This document shows, one piece after another, positions 17,211 to 27,607 of a stretch of 64,000 nt of DNA. This DNA comes from Fodinicurvata fenggangensis DSM 21160. GTDB lineage: Bacteria; Pseudomonadota; Alphaproteobacteria; Kiloniellales; DSM-21159. The stretch covers positions 248,001 to 312,000 of the forward strand of contig NZ_JMLV01000003.1 of assembly GCF_000686045.1 (NCBI RefSeq), in the 5' to 3' direction. Both the position numbers and the translations under genes were made by a program. How positions within the stretch are numbered: the first letter of the stretch is position 1; every line of letters starts with the position of its first letter. The notes below the pieces were generated by a model. That model was not told the origin of the DNA. It did no database searches and worked only from the letters and a program-made list of their open reading frames with translations.

Positions 17211-19403
17211 GTGACGGAAAGCCAGACATCCGCCAGCAAGGAACAAATCCGGGGCGCCGAGCGCGTGCAGCCCGCGCCAGGGGACTGGCCGGATGGGGAG
17301 TCTCCCGAACGTTTCATTAATCGGGAACTGTCCTGGCTGGCATTCAACGAGCGTGTCCTGGATGAAGCCTTCAACACGAAGCATCCACTTATGGAGCGTC
17401 TGCGGTTCCTGTCGATTTCATCCAGCAATCTGGATGAATTCTACATGGTGCGCGTTGCCGGCCTGAAGGGGCAGGTGGGTGCTGGGGTCAAAAGCCTGAG
17501 TCAGGAGGGCTGGACCCCTGCGCAGCAGCTTTCTGCCATCAATGCCCGTACCCAGAAGCTGATGCATCGCCAGCAGACCTGCTGGATTGAACTGAAGGAT
17601 GCTCTGCGCGAGGAGCACATCCAGGTTCTGTCCCGGGAGGAGTTGACGGAACGCGACCGTAATTGGCTGGAGGATTATTTCAGCAGGCAGCTTTTTCCCG
17701 TTTTGACACCCATTGCCATCGATCCGGCTCATCCCTTCCCCTTTGTTCCGAACCTCGGCTTCGCAATGGTCCTCCGCCTCATTCGGGAAGAAGCGGCGGA
17801 ACCGATGACCGGCCTGATCCTGATGCCGCCGCAGAGCGAACGCTTCGTGCGCCTGCCGGGCAAGGCATTGCGCTACGTGCGGATCGAGCAGATCGTTCGC
17901 CTCCACCTGCATCACCTCTTTCCAGGCATGGAAGTAAAGCAGGCAGGCGTCTTCCGAGTCATTCGCGACAGCGATGTGGAAATCGAGGAGGAGGCCGAGG
18001 ATCTGGTTCGGGTCTTCGAGTCCGCCCTGAAACGCCGCCGCCGGGGTTCGATCATCCGCTTGACCGTGGACCAGGGCATGCCGAATGACCTGCGCGAGTT
18101 CATCGTCTCGGAACTGGAGGCCTCACCGGACGATTTGTTCCAGTTGAGCGGCTTGCTGGGATTGGCGGATACCTCCCAATTGCTGTCCGAAGAGCGTCCG
18201 GACCTGCTGTTTGCGCCCTATACAGCACGCTTTCCAGAGCGTATCCGTGACTATGATGGCGACTGTTTCAAGGCGATTCAGGCAAAGGACATCATCGTCC
18301 ATCATCCTTATGAATCTTTCGATGTGGTTGTGCAGTTCATTCGTCAGGCTGCGGCCGACCCCAACGTTGTGGCGATCAAGCAGACGCTCTATCGCACCTC
18401 GGAGGACTCGCCGGTGGTCAAGGCTCTGGCGGAGGCGGCCGAAGCCGGCAAGTCCGTCACGGCCCTGGTGGAACTCAAGGCGCGCTTCGATGAGGAGCGC
18501 AATATTCGCTGGGCGCGGAACCTTGAACGCTCGGGTGTCCAGGTGATCTACGGCTTCATTACGCTGAAAACCCATGCCAAGGTTTCCCTGATCGTGCGTC
18601 GCGAAAGCGGTGGCCTGCGATCCTATGTCCACTTCGGAACCGGCAACTACCATCCGATTACGGCCAAGATCTATACCGATCTCAGTTTCTTCACGGCGGA
18701 TCCGGCGCTTTGTCGCGATGCAGCGCGCCTGTTCAACTTCATGACCGGCTATGCCAATCCCGGGGAACTGGAGAAGTTGGCGGTTGCGCCAGTCAATCTG
18801 CGCGAAACCCTGGCGAGCTATATCGACCGTGAGATTGCCTTTGCGAAGAAGGGTAAACCTGCCGCGATCTGGGCAAAGATGAATTCCCTGGTGGACGGCG
18901 ATATCATCGACAAGCTCTATGAAGCCTCGCAGGCGGGCGTCCAGATCGATCTTGTGGTGCGAGGGGTCTGTTGCCTGCGACCCGGCATACCGGGTTTGAG
19001 CGAAAACATTCGCGTGAAATCGATTATTGGGCGTTTCCTGGAGCACTCGCGTATCCTGTGTTTCGGCAACGGCCATGAACTGCCATCCTCTCATGCTCAG
19101 GTTTTCATATCTTCGGCTGACTGGATGCCACGGAATTTGAACCGCAGGGTGGAAACACTTGTGCCCATTGAGAATCCTACTGTACACGAACAGGTCATGG
19201 GGCAGGTGATGGTGGCGAACTTGAAGGACGAGACCCAAAGTTGGATTATGCAGCCAAATGGCGATTATCGTAGAAAGCAGGCAAGCGAGGATGATTTCAG
19301 CGCCCAGGCCTTCTTCATGACCAATCCAAGCCTGTCCGGGCGCGGCAGTGCGCTCAAGAAATCACGCAAGCCCGGCGCCAGCATGATTATCAACGAGAAA
19401 TAG
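17211..19403 (+). CDS. ppk: Polyphosphate kinase 1
   Basis: PPK1 reversibly makes polyphosphate from ATP. The 730-residue protein begins at a GTG codon. It contains the N-terminal PPK motif [13 protein letters not shown] (residues 37-49), [12 protein letters not shown], and the catalytic-histidine region [16 protein letters not shown] near residue 475. Two PLD-like C-terminal domains follow. Length and architecture are normal for the family. It is 10 bp upstream of ppx, an operon that makes and breaks polyphosphate. An imperfect TATAAA at about 17159 could be part of the promoter. Confidence 0.97.
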   Translation: MTESQTSASKEQIRGAERVQPAPGDWPDGESPERFINRELSWLAFNERVLDEAFNTKHPLMERLRFLSISSSNLDEFYMVRVAGLKGQVGAGVKSLSQEGWTPAQQLSAINARTQKLMHRQQTCWIELKDALREEHIQVLSREELTERDRNWLEDYFSRQLFPVLTPIAIDPAHPFPFVPNLGFAMVLRLIREEAAEPMTGLILMPPQSERFVRLPGKALRYVRIEQIVRLHLHHLFPGMEVKQAGVFRVIRDSDVEIEEEAEDLVRVFESALKRRRRGSIIRLTVDQGMPNDLREFIVSELEASPDDLFQLSGLLGLADTSQLLSEERPDLLFAPYTARFPERIRDYDGDCFKAIQAKDIIVHHPYESFDVVVQFIRQAAADPNVVAIKQTLYRTSEDSPVVKALAEAAEAGKSVTALVELKARFDEERNIRWARNLERSGVQVIYGFITLKTHAKVSLIVRRESGGLRSYVHFGTGNYHPITAKIYTDLSFFTADPALCRDAARLFNFMTGYANPGELEKLAVAPVNLRETLASYIDREIAFAKKGKPAAIWAKMNSLVDGDIIDKLYEASQAGVQIDLVVRGVCCLRPGIPGLSENIRVKSIIGRFLEHSRILCFGNGHELPSSHAQVFISSADWMPRNLNRRVETLVPIENPTVHEQVMGQVMVANLKDETQSWIMQPNGDYRRKQASEDDFSAQAFFMTNPSLSGRGSALKKSRKPGASMIINEK

Positions 19404-19413
19404 CGACTTCCAT

Positions 19414-20964
19414 ATGCCTGCGTATGCAGACGGCTTTGCAGAAGCTTCCATGACTGCCAATCAAGGCACGGTGTCTGTTCCAAAGTTCGACACAACCTCA
19501 GGCCGTGTAGGAGTTGTCGATATAGGGTCCAACTCCGTCCGTCTCGTCGTGTTTGACGGTCTGAAGCGTGTGCCGGTCCCCCTGTTCAATGAAAAGATTC
19601 TCTGCGGTCTGGGGCGCGGACTGGATGGCAGTGGCCAGTTGAACCCTGATGGTGTGCAGCTTGCGCTCAATACACTACGTCGATTTGTGGGACTGGCCCA
19701 GGCCATGAATCTACAGCGGCTCGATTTGCTGGCCACGGCCGCCGTGCGCGATGCCTCCAATGGCCCGACTTTTGTTCAGGAGGTCGAAAGCCTTTGCAGT
19801 TTGCCTGTGCGAGTCCTGACAGGTGCAGAAGAATCACGGCTGTCGGCAGAAGGCGTCTTGTCAGGGCAACCCAATGCCCAGGGTTTCATGGGCGATCTTG
19901 GTGGCGGCAGCCTTGAGGTGGTGGCCCTGGGCGAAGGGGCAGGAGAGGCCTGGGCGACCTTACCCTTGGGCCCTCTACGCCTGATGGATGCAGCGGGGGA
20001 TGACCGGGAGAAGATCCAGGTGCTTATTGACCAGCAGCTCTCCGGCCAGGCCTGGTTGTCCGAGCTGGAGGAGCGGGATTTTTACGCCGTTGGCGGAGCG
20101 TGGCGTGCCCTGGCTCGCATTCACATGGAGCAGACACACTATCCCCTGCACATGATCCATGGCTATTCCATGGATCAGGAAGAGGCATTGGAACTGACGG
20201 GCCTGGTCAGCCATCTTGGCAAGCGCTCGCTGGCGTCCATGACGGGCGTCAACAAGCGACGTATCGAAACGCTGCCCAGTGCGGCCATGCTGATGCGGCG
20301 CATCATCGAATTGGCACGGCCCAAGCGTATTGTTTTCTCGGCTTATGGCCTGCGTGAAGGCTGGGTTCACAACCAGCTGGACTCGGAAGTGCGCGCCAGC
20401 GACCCCCTGCTGTCTGCGGCGGCGGACTGGGGCGCCAGGGAGGCCCGTTTCGGTGATTTGGGGGAGCAGATTGCGGCCTGGTGTTTGCCCCTTTTTCCCG
20501 ATCGGGATGAAGAGGCAGAAAGGCTGTGTCGAGGGGCCTGCCATCTGTCTGATGTGGGATGGCGCTATCATCCCGACTACCGGGCCGAACATGTTCTCTT
20601 GCGCGTGCTACGCGCCCAGGAACTCTGCATCGAGCATTTCGAACGGGCGTTCATTGGGCGTGCGCTCTATAGCCGGTATGGCGGCAACAAGAATGCAGGT
20701 ATCCTGAACTATACACGGCAGTTGCTTTCCGAGGAACGGGTGCGCATGGCCGATGCCCTGGGACGGGCGTTGCGTCTTGCCTATACCCTGTCCGGCGGAG
20801 ATCCGCAGATGCTGGAGGTCACGACACTGAACCGCGAAGAGGACTGTCTTGTTCTTCAGATTCCTGCCGATGCCGCGGTTCCGCCAGGTCAGATGATCGA
20901 GAAGCGCCTGTCATCACTAGCCTCTGCTCTGAAGATCCCCAGGTCGGACATCCAACAGGTTTGA
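19414..20964 (+). CDS. ppx: Exopolyphosphatase / Ppx-GppA family
   Basis: Ppx/GppA enzymes cleave polyphosphate from the end or hydrolyse pppGpp. The ASKHA-fold phosphate motif VVDIGSNSVRLVVFDG lies at about residues 34-49. The second motif is MGDLGGGSLEVVAL near residue 155. A C-terminal HD-like helical region is present (GACHLSDVGWRYHP). Either 19414 or the later ATG at 19450 could be the start. It follows ppk by 10 bp. Activity on polyphosphate is inferred from the operon. Being 516 residues, it is the longer Ppx form. Confidence 0.93.
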   Translation: MPAYADGFAEASMTANQGTVSVPKFDTTSGRVGVVDIGSNSVRLVVFDGLKRVPVPLFNEKILCGLGRGLDGSGQLNPDGVQLALNTLRRFVGLAQAMNLQRLDLLATAAVRDASNGPTFVQEVESLCSLPVRVLTGAEESRLSAEGVLSGQPNAQGFMGDLGGGSLEVVALGEGAGEAWATLPLGPLRLMDAAGDDREKIQVLIDQQLSGQAWLSELEERDFYAVGGAWRALARIHMEQTHYPLHMIHGYSMDQEEALELTGLVSHLGKRSLASMTGVNKRRIETLPSAAMLMRRIIELARPKRIVFSAYGLREGWVHNQLDSEVRASDPLLSAAADWGAREARFGDLGEQIAAWCLPLFPDRDEEAERLCRGACHLSDVGWRYHPDYRAEHVLLRVLRAQELCIEHFERAFIGRALYSRYGGNKNAGILNYTRQLLSEERVRMADALGRALRLAYTLSGGDPQMLEVTTLNREEDCLVLQIPADAAVPPGQMIEKRLSSLASALKIPRSDIQQV

Positions 20965-21013
20965 GGCGTGATCGTTCGCTGCCTGCCTTGCCGGCTGTTC
21001 TCTTTCCACGCAT

Positions 21014-21604
21014 TTATCCCAGCACTTTGTACCGGGTCAGGATCCAGTAGAACTGGAAAGCCAGCATGACCAGCACCAGGACCAGGTGGAATCTGCGATT
21101 GTTCACGAACATTGCAATCACGGCAGCGGCGCACATCGATGCCTGTCGTATGAGATACTCGGGGCCCAGGGATTGCAGGTGCTCGGTGCCTTTCCAGAGA
21201 GTGTCGCCAACATCTATGGCAAAAAGGCTTGCCAGAAGCCCATAGAACCACTTTTGCCGTGAGTGGAAATAGGCGGCGTAACTGGAATACTCATCCATTC
21301 GATCAGGGAAAAGTATTGCGCAGGTGAAATAGAACAGCGCGGCATAGGTTATGATGAAGAGGTAATGCTGGAACGTCCATTTCTCGACATAGGCGAGGCC
21401 GAATTCAAACCACCAGAAATGGATGACCGAGGTGAAGAGAAATGCCACCCAACCCAGGTGAACGGAATAGACTCTCTTGCTGCCGGGGTGTTGGACCAGT
21501 CGCGCCAGGCCCCCGAGCAGGTGGGCAATGCTGAGCCCGATAACCACACCGAAGATTGCCCGGACGTGGAAGATCGCTTCAGAAGGAGTGGCTGACGTCT
21601 CCAT
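21014..21604 (-). CDS. Hypothetical multi-pass membrane protein
   Basis: I do not recognise this 196-residue protein. It has about five hydrophobic segments, among them AIFGVVIGLSIAHLLGGLARL (residues 16-36), WVAFLFTSVIHFWWFEFGLAY, YLFIITYAALFYFTCAILF and a C-terminal LVLVLVMLAFQFYWIL. It has no signal peptide. It is convergent with ppx (49 bp apart) and downstream of nothing obvious. The membrane topology is clear, the function is not. Confidence 0.75.
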   Translation of the reverse strand: METSATPSEAIFHVRAIFGVVIGLSIAHLLGGLARLVQHPGSKRVYSVHLGWVAFLFTSVIHFWWFEFGLAYVEKWTFQHYLFIITYAALFYFTCAILFPDRMDEYSSYAAYFHSRQKWFYGLLASLFAIDVGDTLWKGTEHLQSLGPEYLIRQASMCAAAVIAMFVNNRRFHLVLVLVMLAFQFYWILTRYKVLG

Positions 21605-21770
21605 ACGGGACGCTCCCGGGTTGTTGCAGGTTTATCAGGTTGGCCACCTCTTGTATCGGTTGTCTTCCTTGGACATCAACCATGACTGTCGTCAAAGCCG
21701 TATCAATTGCCGGGCTGGGTGGTCCATGACCGAAGGCCCCACAAACTGGGGACAAGGCAAAATCCGGTAT

Positions 21771-22928
21771 TCAGTTGAGCGAGAGCACCTTCACTGATCT
21801 GTCCTCTGCTGACAGGGCGATCTTGCCCTGCTTCAGCTTCAGTGCATACCGGCCGAAAATTTCCCGTCGCCAGCCTTTCAATGCAGGTACGTCTGCATCG
21901 TCATCCAATGCGATCTGCTCAAGGTCGCTGACGTTCGCCAGGAGCTTCTGTGCAATCTCGTGCTCTTCGCATTTGGCTTTCAAGAGCACCTTCATCAGTT
22001 CGATAAGGGCCGGAGAAGCTTCATCACGGTTGCTGTCATCCTGGTCCGCAGCCGTGGGCAACTGGTTCTTCGGAAGACTTGTCGTATCCTCGATGATTTT
22101 CAGGATCTCACGTCCAATGCGACCCTTGGCCATGTCCGCGGAAATGCCTCTGGCGCGTGCCAGACCATCGATCGTATTCGGTCGGTTCGAGGCCAGGTCA
22201 TAGATCTGTTCATCCTTCAGGATGCGGCTGCGGGGAACATCCCTGCTCTGGGCCTCCTTCTCGCGCCAGGTTGCAAGCGCGCGCATCACCGCCAGGTAAC
22301 GCCGGTCCCGTGATCGGGATTTCAGGCGCTGCCATGCCTTCTCGGGATCGTTCTGATAGGTTTCCGGGTCAGCCAGGACAGCCATCTCGTCGCCCAGCCA
22401 GCTTTCGCGTCCATTCTTCTCCAGGCGCCTGCTCAGCTTTTCATAGACTTCGCGCAGGTGCGTCACGTCGGCCAGGGCATAGGACAGCTGCTTCTCTCCA
22501 AGCGGCCGGCGGCTCCAGTCGGTAAAGCGTGCGCCCTTGTCGATGGAGTGCGAGGTCAAGGCCGCGACAAGCTTCTCGTAGCTGACCTGGTCGCCGAAGC
22601 CGCAGACCATGGCGGCCACCTGGGTATCGAATACCGGAGCCGGTACGCTGCCCATCCGCTGGTAGAAGATTTCAAGGTCCTGCCGTGCGGCATGAAAGAC
22701 CTTCGTGACGTCTGGATTTCTCAGCAGGGCATAGAGCGGTTCAAGATCGAGCCCTTCCCTGAGGGGGTCTATGATGACCGCTTCATCCGCACCGCCCACC
22801 TGGATCAGGCAGAGCTTGGGCCAGTAGCTGGTATCCCGCATGAACTCAGTGTCGATGGTGATGTAGGCGCTGCTTTCCTGAGCGGTGCAGAAAGCCTCGA
22901 GGCTGGAAGTGTCCGATATGATACGCAT
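21771..22928 (-). CDS. rnd: Ribonuclease D
   Basis: RNase D trims the 3' ends of tRNA and other structured RNAs. The DEDD exonuclease domain shows ITIDTEFMRDTSY near residue 22, FHAARQDLEIFY, and YALADVTHLREVY. An HRDC-like helical C-terminus follows. The frame is open upstream to 23063, but the ATG at 22928 (MRIISDTSS) gives a 385-residue protein of normal length. The longer frame would add about 45 low-quality residues and overlap the divergent aspS start. It shares its upstream region with aspS. Confidence 0.94.
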   Translation of the reverse strand: MRIISDTSSLEAFCTAQESSAYITIDTEFMRDTSYWPKLCLIQVGGADEAVIIDPLREGLDLEPLYALLRNPDVTKVFHAARQDLEIFYQRMGSVPAPVFDTQVAAMVCGFGDQVSYEKLVAALTSHSIDKGARFTDWSRRPLGEKQLSYALADVTHLREVYEKLSRRLEKNGRESWLGDEMAVLADPETYQNDPEKAWQRLKSRSRDRRYLAVMRALATWREKEAQSRDVPRSRILKDEQIYDLASNRPNTIDGLARARGISADMAKGRIGREILKIIEDTTSLPKNQLPTAADQDDSNRDEASPALIELMKVLLKAKCEEHEIAQKLLANVSDLEQIALDDDADVPALKGWRREIFGRYALKLKQGKIALSAEDRSVKVLSLN

Positions 22929-23061
22929 ACCCGCTGATATAGCCCGAGTGGCGTTCATGGAAAAGGCTTCAATTCCGGAGCGGCGGGGCTTCGCATCTTG
23001 ACAAACTGCCTTCTTCGTTGCCTCTTGCCGCCGCCAATTCAGAGACGGAAAGAAATACCCC

Positions 23062-24849
23062 ATGCATCCCTATCGTACGCATAGCTGTGGTCAGATTCGC
23101 GCGGCTGATGCCGGAACACAGGTTCGTCTGTCCGGTTGGGTCCACCGCAAGCGCGACCACGGCCAGTTGCTCTTTGTCGATCTTCGCGACCACTATGGTC
23201 TGAGCCAGTGCGTGATTGATGTTTCGGCCGAAATCTTCCCGCAGGTCGAGGCCGTGCGGCTGGAATCTGTGGTGACCGTCACCGGGACCGTGGTCCGTCG
23301 CTCGGAAGAGACGATCAATCCCAATCTGCCCACGGGCGAGGTCGAGGTTCGGATCGAGAGCTTCGAAGTGCAGTCCCAGTCAGAGCAGGTGCCGCTGCAA
23401 GTCAATTCCGACGAGGATGCGGGGGAGGAGTTCCGTCTGCGTTATCGCTATCTGGATCTGAGGCGGGAGAAGATGCAGCGCAAGATCGTGTTGCGCAGCA
23501 AGGTGATCGATTCCATTCGCCGCCGCATGGTCGAGCAGGACTTCCACGAGTTCCAGACCCCGATCCTGACGGCGTCCAGCCCCGAGGGTGCGCGCGATTA
23601 TCTGGTGCCCAGCCGCCTGCATCCGGGCAAGTTCTATGCGTTGCCCCAGGCGCCTCAGATGTTCAAGCAGCTGCTGATGGTGGCCGGCTTCGAACGCTAT
23701 TTCCAGATTGCGCCCTGTTTCCGGGACGAGGACAGTCGCGCCGACCGCTCGCCTGGTGAGTTCTACCAGCTTGACTTCGAGATGAGCTTCGTCACCCAGG
23801 ACGATGTCTTTGCTGCCATCGAGCCGGTGCTGCAGGGCGTATTCGAGGAGTTTGCCAACGGGCGCAAGGTCACGCAGGCACCCTTCCCGCGCATTCCCTA
23901 TTTCGAGGCAATGCGGAAGTATGGCTCCGACAAGCCGGATCTGCGCAATCCGATCGAGATGCAGAGCGTGACCGACGCCTTCCGTGACTCGGGCTTCAAG
24001 ATATTTGCCGGAATGATCGAGAAGGACCCCAAGGTCGAGGTCTGGGCCATTCCCGCACCAGGGGGCGGCAGCCGGGCCTTCTGCGACCGCATGAACTCCT
24101 GGGCTCAGGGCGAAGGACAGCCTGGACTGGGCTATATCTTCTTTCGTGCTGGTGAGGGGGCCGGGCCTGTTGCCAAGAACATTGGTCCCGAGCGCACCGA
24201 GGCCATTCGTGCTCAGTTGGACCTGAAGGACGGAGACGCCGTCTTTTTCGTGGCCGGTGTGCCCAAGAAGTTCGCCGCTTTCGCCGGACAGGCGCGCACC
24301 CGCGTGGGGCAGGAGCTGGATCTGATCCAGCAGGGCGAATTCCGCTTCTGCTGGATTGTCGATTTCCCCATGTACGAACAGGACGAGGAAACCGGACAGA
24401 TCGAGTTCTCCCATAACCCCTTCTCAATGCCGCAGGGCGGCCTGGAAGCGCTTGAGAATGACGATCCCTTGGATATCAAGGCCTTCCAGTACGACATTGT
24501 CTGCAACGGTGTCGAGCTGTCTTCGGGCGCCATCCGGAATCACTTGCCGGAAGTGATGATCAAGGCTTTCCAGATTGCCGGTTATGATCGGGACGAGGTC
24601 GAGGCTCGTTTCTCCGGGCTTTTCAACGCCTTGCGCTTTGGCGCACCGCCCCATGGAGGGTCGGCTCCGGGCATCGACCGTATCGTCATGTTGCTGGCGG
24701 ACGAGCCCAACATCCGCGAAGTGATCGCCTTCCCGATGAACCAGCGGGCCGAGGACCTGATGATGGGTGCGCCAGCGGAGGTGCCTCAGGAACGCTTGAA
24801 GGAACTGCACCTGCGCCAGGTCTTACCGCCCAAGCCGGCTGCCTCTTGA
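23062..24849 (+). CDS. aspS: Aspartyl-tRNA synthetase, bacterial type
   Basis: AspRS charges tRNA-Asp in the cytosol. The 595-residue protein has an N-terminal OB anticodon-binding fold ([19 protein letters not shown], residues 22-40). The class II catalytic core follows ([19 protein letters not shown]). A bacterial insertion domain sits around residue 300-420, and motif 3 is [13 protein letters not shown]. The start at 23062 gives the conserved [11 protein letters not shown]-terminus. Discriminating or non-discriminating specificity cannot be decided here. Confidence 0.98.
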   Translation: MHPYRTHSCGQIRAADAGTQVRLSGWVHRKRDHGQLLFVDLRDHYGLSQCVIDVSAEIFPQVEAVRLESVVTVTGTVVRRSEETINPNLPTGEVEVRIESFEVQSQSEQVPLQVNSDEDAGEEFRLRYRYLDLRREKMQRKIVLRSKVIDSIRRRMVEQDFHEFQTPILTASSPEGARDYLVPSRLHPGKFYALPQAPQMFKQLLMVAGFERYFQIAPCFRDEDSRADRSPGEFYQLDFEMSFVTQDDVFAAIEPVLQGVFEEFANGRKVTQAPFPRIPYFEAMRKYGSDKPDLRNPIEMQSVTDAFRDSGFKIFAGMIEKDPKVEVWAIPAPGGGSRAFCDRMNSWAQGEGQPGLGYIFFRAGEGAGPVAKNIGPERTEAIRAQLDLKDGDAVFFVAGVPKKFAAFAGQARTRVGQELDLIQQGEFRFCWIVDFPMYEQDEETGQIEFSHNPFSMPQGGLEALENDDPLDIKAFQYDIVCNGVELSSGAIRNHLPEVMIKAFQIAGYDRDEVEARFSGLFNALRFGAPPHGGSAPGIDRIVMLLADEPNIREVIAFPMNQRAEDLMMGAPAEVPQERLKELHLRQVLPPKPAAS

Positions 24850-24953
24850 TTCCCGACGTCGACGTGGCCAAGATTCCCGGGATTTGTGGAACTCGAAGAG
24901 CTTTCCAGTCGAAGGTATGATCTGTCCTCGTCAATGACGCGAGAAGGGTGAAA

Positions 24954-25343
24954 ATGTGCAGCAGATTGCGAAGAAGGGGGCTGAGTTTCGCTCCCGTCTT
25001 GATCGCCGCAGGCCTGTTGGCTGCGGCCTATCCTGCCTATGGCGGGGAAGCCGATGTTCTTGAGGTCCAGGTTAACGGGGCTGAAGGGCTTTACCGCTTC
25101 GAGGTGACCGTTCGCCATACCGATGAAGGCTGGGATCACTATGCGAATGCATGGGAAGTTGTCGGCCCGGACGGCGAGGTCCTCGCAACCCGCGAACTGG
25201 CCCACCCTCATGTCGAGGAACAGCCCTTCACGCGCAGCCTGCCGAACGTCGAGATCCCGGACGGCATTTCGGAAGTTTCGGTGAGGGCCCGTGACAGTGT
25301 CCATGGTTATGGCGGGGAAGAGATAACCGTGGAGTTGCCGTAA
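24954..25343 (+). CDS. Hypothetical secreted protein with signal peptide
   Basis: This 129-residue protein has a clear signal peptide: positive MCSRLRRRG, hydrophobic LSFAPVLIAAGLLAAAY and a likely cleavage after the AYPAYG stretch. The rest is a small, probably beta-rich domain (YRFEVTVRHTDEGWDHY) seen as a repeatedly annotated but unnamed periplasmic type. The GTG at 24948 is an alternative start, but the ATG at 24954 has a better-placed GAAGGG ribosome binding site. It has no partner in the neighbourhood. Confidence 0.75.
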   Translation: MCSRLRRRGLSFAPVLIAAGLLAAAYPAYGGEADVLEVQVNGAEGLYRFEVTVRHTDEGWDHYANAWEVVGPDGEVLATRELAHPHVEEQPFTRSLPNVEIPDGISEVSVRARDSVHGYGGEEITVELP

Positions 25344-25407
25344 GGCAGCGTCTCGGGAGCAAGTCGATACCCCTCAGCGCCTGGAACGACAGGTTTGTGC
25401 TGCAAGA

Positions 25408-25421
25408 TTGATCTCGCGCAA
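25408..25421 (+). promoter_or_regulatory. Candidate FNR/FnrL site upstream of hemN
   Basis: TTGATCTCGCGCAA keeps the TTGAT and CAA ends of the FNR box, with 11 of 14 positions matching a symmetrical FNR-type box by eye. It lies about 100 bp upstream of hemN, an anaerobic gene commonly controlled by FnrL. The second half-site is degenerate, so this is a weak call. Confidence 0.35.
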
Positions 25422-25519
25422 AGACAGGACCGGCATGCGCGGTGAGAATGGCGATGCGTTCGGGCAACGGACGCATGTCGCCATCACTGCGAAGCTGTCA
25501 AAGCGAGAGATCACCTGAC

Positions 25520-26872
25520 ATGGATAAAGATATCGCCGCCTGTTACATGAATGCGCGGCTGCCACGATATACGAGCTATCCAACTGCGCCCCACTTTTCC
25601 GATGTTGTCTCGCAGGAAACCTATGCGAACTGGCTCTCTTCCCTGAGCTACAGCCAGACAGCCTCGCTCTATCTGCACATTCCCTTCTGTCGCTCCATGT
25701 GCTGGTACTGCGGCTGCCATACGACAATCACGCGCCAGGATACGAAAATCATCGACTACCTGTCGGTCCTGCGCGAGGAGATCGAGTTGGTGGCGAAGCA
25801 GCTTTCGCGGCCGCTGTCTGTCAATCACCTGCACTTTGGCGGTGGCACGCCCACAATTATCTCCCCAGATGAGTTCCGTGCTCTCATGGATCTGCTGCGG
25901 CGGAGGTTTCTGTTTACGGACGATGCGGAAGTCGCGGTCGAGATCGATCCTCGCAGACTGACGGGCAAGATGATTGACACACTGGGCGCGACCGGGGTGA
26001 CGCGAGCCAGCCTTGGGGTGCAAACCCTGGACCCGCTGGTCCAGAAAGCCATCAATCGCATCCAGGGTTATGAGCAGGTTGCTGCCGTGACAGATGGGTT
26101 GAGGGCAGCGGGTGTTGCGGGCGTGAACTTCGACCTGATCTATGGTCTGCCGAATCAGACGCCGGAATCCTGCATCGCAACGGTCAAGCAATGCCTGGAG
26201 CTGCTCCCGGGTCGCTTTGCGGTCTTTGGTTATGCCCATGTCCCGGACTTCAAGAAGCATCAGCGCAAGATCGACGAATCGGCACTGGCTGATGCCGAGG
26301 GGCGCCTTGCGCAAGCCGATGCCATCAAGAGGACCTTGCTTGGGGCCGGTTACGAGGAGATCGGCATCGATCACTTTGCTCTTCCGGATGATCCAATGGC
26401 CCAGGCGCAGCGGCAGGGGGCCCTTCATCGCAACTTCCAGGGCTATACGACCGATGTCAGCGATGTCCTGATCGGTTTGGGGGCCTCCGCTATCGGGCGC
26501 CTGGAGCAGGGTTATGTGCAGAACAACGTTGTGCTGGGTCGCTATGCTGCGCGTGTCAGTCAGGGACAGTTCGCCACCACGAAGGGACTTGAGCTGACGA
26601 ATGAGGATCGCCTGCGGGCGGAGATCATCGAGCGCCTGATGTGCGACTTTCGGGTCGATCTCGGCACGGTCTGCAATCGTTTCGGAGAGGATCCGGCTTC
26701 GATTCTGCAGGATACGCCTCAGCTTCAGGCGCTTGCCGCCGATGGCCTGATCCAGATCGATGGAGACGTGGTTTCGCTTGCCGAGGACAACCGTTTCCTC
26801 GTGCGGAATGTTGCGTCTGCCTTCGACTCTTATCTCGAAGCATCCGGCCGCACTTTCAGTCGTGCGGTGTAA
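25520..26872 (+). CDS. hemN: Oxygen-independent coproporphyrinogen III dehydrogenase
   Basis: HemN is a radical-SAM enzyme that makes protoporphyrinogen IX without oxygen. Its N-terminal RYTSYPTAPHF and the radical-SAM ligand motif CRSMCWYCGC (CxxxCxxC plus the HemN-type extra Cys) are diagnostic. GGGTPT follows at the SAM-binding site. The ATG at 25520 is preferred over 25442 because the earlier segment adds unrelated residues. At 450 residues the length is normal. It stands alone downstream of the secreted protein gene. Confidence 0.96.
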   Translation: MDKDIAACYMNARLPRYTSYPTAPHFSDVVSQETYANWLSSLSYSQTASLYLHIPFCRSMCWYCGCHTTITRQDTKIIDYLSVLREEIELVAKQLSRPLSVNHLHFGGGTPTIISPDEFRALMDLLRRRFLFTDDAEVAVEIDPRRLTGKMIDTLGATGVTRASLGVQTLDPLVQKAINRIQGYEQVAAVTDGLRAAGVAGVNFDLIYGLPNQTPESCIATVKQCLELLPGRFAVFGYAHVPDFKKHQRKIDESALADAEGRLAQADAIKRTLLGAGYEEIGIDHFALPDDPMAQAQRQGALHRNFQGYTTDVSDVLIGLGASAIGRLEQGYVQNNVVLGRYAARVSQGQFATTKGLELTNEDRLRAEIIERLMCDFRVDLGTVCNRFGEDPASILQDTPQLQALAADGLIQIDGDVVSLAEDNRFLVRNVASAFDSYLEASGRTFSRAV

Positions 26873-26900
26873 GCGGAGACGTTTCCTGGAAGGCGGTTCG

Positions 26901-27590
26901 TCAGAGCAGTCCCAGGCTGCGAAAGCTGCTGTGCCCTTGGCGGCCGATTATGATGTGATCATGAATCTCGATGCCCAGGTGCCCGGCGGCAGTGCGGATC
27001 TGCTTGGTCATCTCGATATCGGCCTGCGAGGGCGTGGGATCGCCACTGGGGTGGTTGTGCACCAGGATCAGGGCCGAGGCGCCCAGTTCCAGGGCGCGTT
27101 TCACTACTTCGCGCGGATAGACCGGCGTGTGGTCCACGGTGCCGCGCTGCTGACGCTCGTCGGCGATCAGCTTGTTCTTGCGATCCAGGAACAGCAGGTG
27201 GAAGTTCTCGACCTTCTCGTGAGAAAGCTGCAGGTGGCAATAGGTGAGCAGCTTGTCCCATGACGAGATCACGGTCCGTTCGTGGGCTTCTTCCCGCGCC
27301 AGGCGCTGGGCGGCTTCGGTGACCACCTTCACGGTCGCTGCTCCGGAGGTGCCCATGTGCGGCACTTTCTGCAGCTGCTCGGTTGGCGCATTGAGCACGC
27401 CGCCCAGGGATCCGAACTCCCGGATCAGTGCCTTGGCCAATGGCTTGGTGTCGCCACGTGTCTTAGCTGCGAAGAGCAGCATTTCCAGGATTTCGTAGTC
27501 GGCAAGCGCCGTGCTGCCGCGCTCGAGAAACCTCTCGCGCAGACGTTGGCGATGGCCGCTGGGGCCGTTATCCGCTGGCAGGCCACTCAT
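26901..27590 (-). CDS. radC: RadC family JAMM-domain protein
   Basis: This 229-residue protein is RadC. It has an N-terminal helical region (HRQRLRERFLERG) with a helix-hairpin-helix-like stretch, and a C-terminal JAMM metalloprotease-like domain with the metal motif HNHPSGDPTPSQAD near residue 177. RadC was linked to DNA repair historically but its role is unresolved. It is convergent with hemN (28 bp) and lies 17 bp after map on the same strand. The N-terminus is normal, so no truncation is seen. Confidence 0.95.
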   Translation of the reverse strand: MSGLPADNGPSGHRQRLRERFLERGSTALADYEILEMLLFAAKTRGDTKPLAKALIREFGSLGGVLNAPTEQLQKVPHMGTSGAATVKVVTEAAQRLAREEAHERTVISSWDKLLTYCHLQLSHEKVENFHLLFLDRKNKLIADERQQRGTVDHTPVYPREVVKRALELGASALILVHNHPSGDPTPSQADIEMTKQIRTAAGHLGIEIHDHIIIGRQGHSSFRSLGLL

Positions 27591-27607
27591 AGGCGCTCAG
27601 CGGCAGC

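Noticed and set aside
18123-19238. 371-residue minus-strand frame
   Set aside because: It is the antisense of ppk, with no recognisable motif and no ribosome binding site.
23380-24414. 344-residue minus-strand frame
   Set aside because: It is antisense to aspS, whose class II synthetase motifs are clear.
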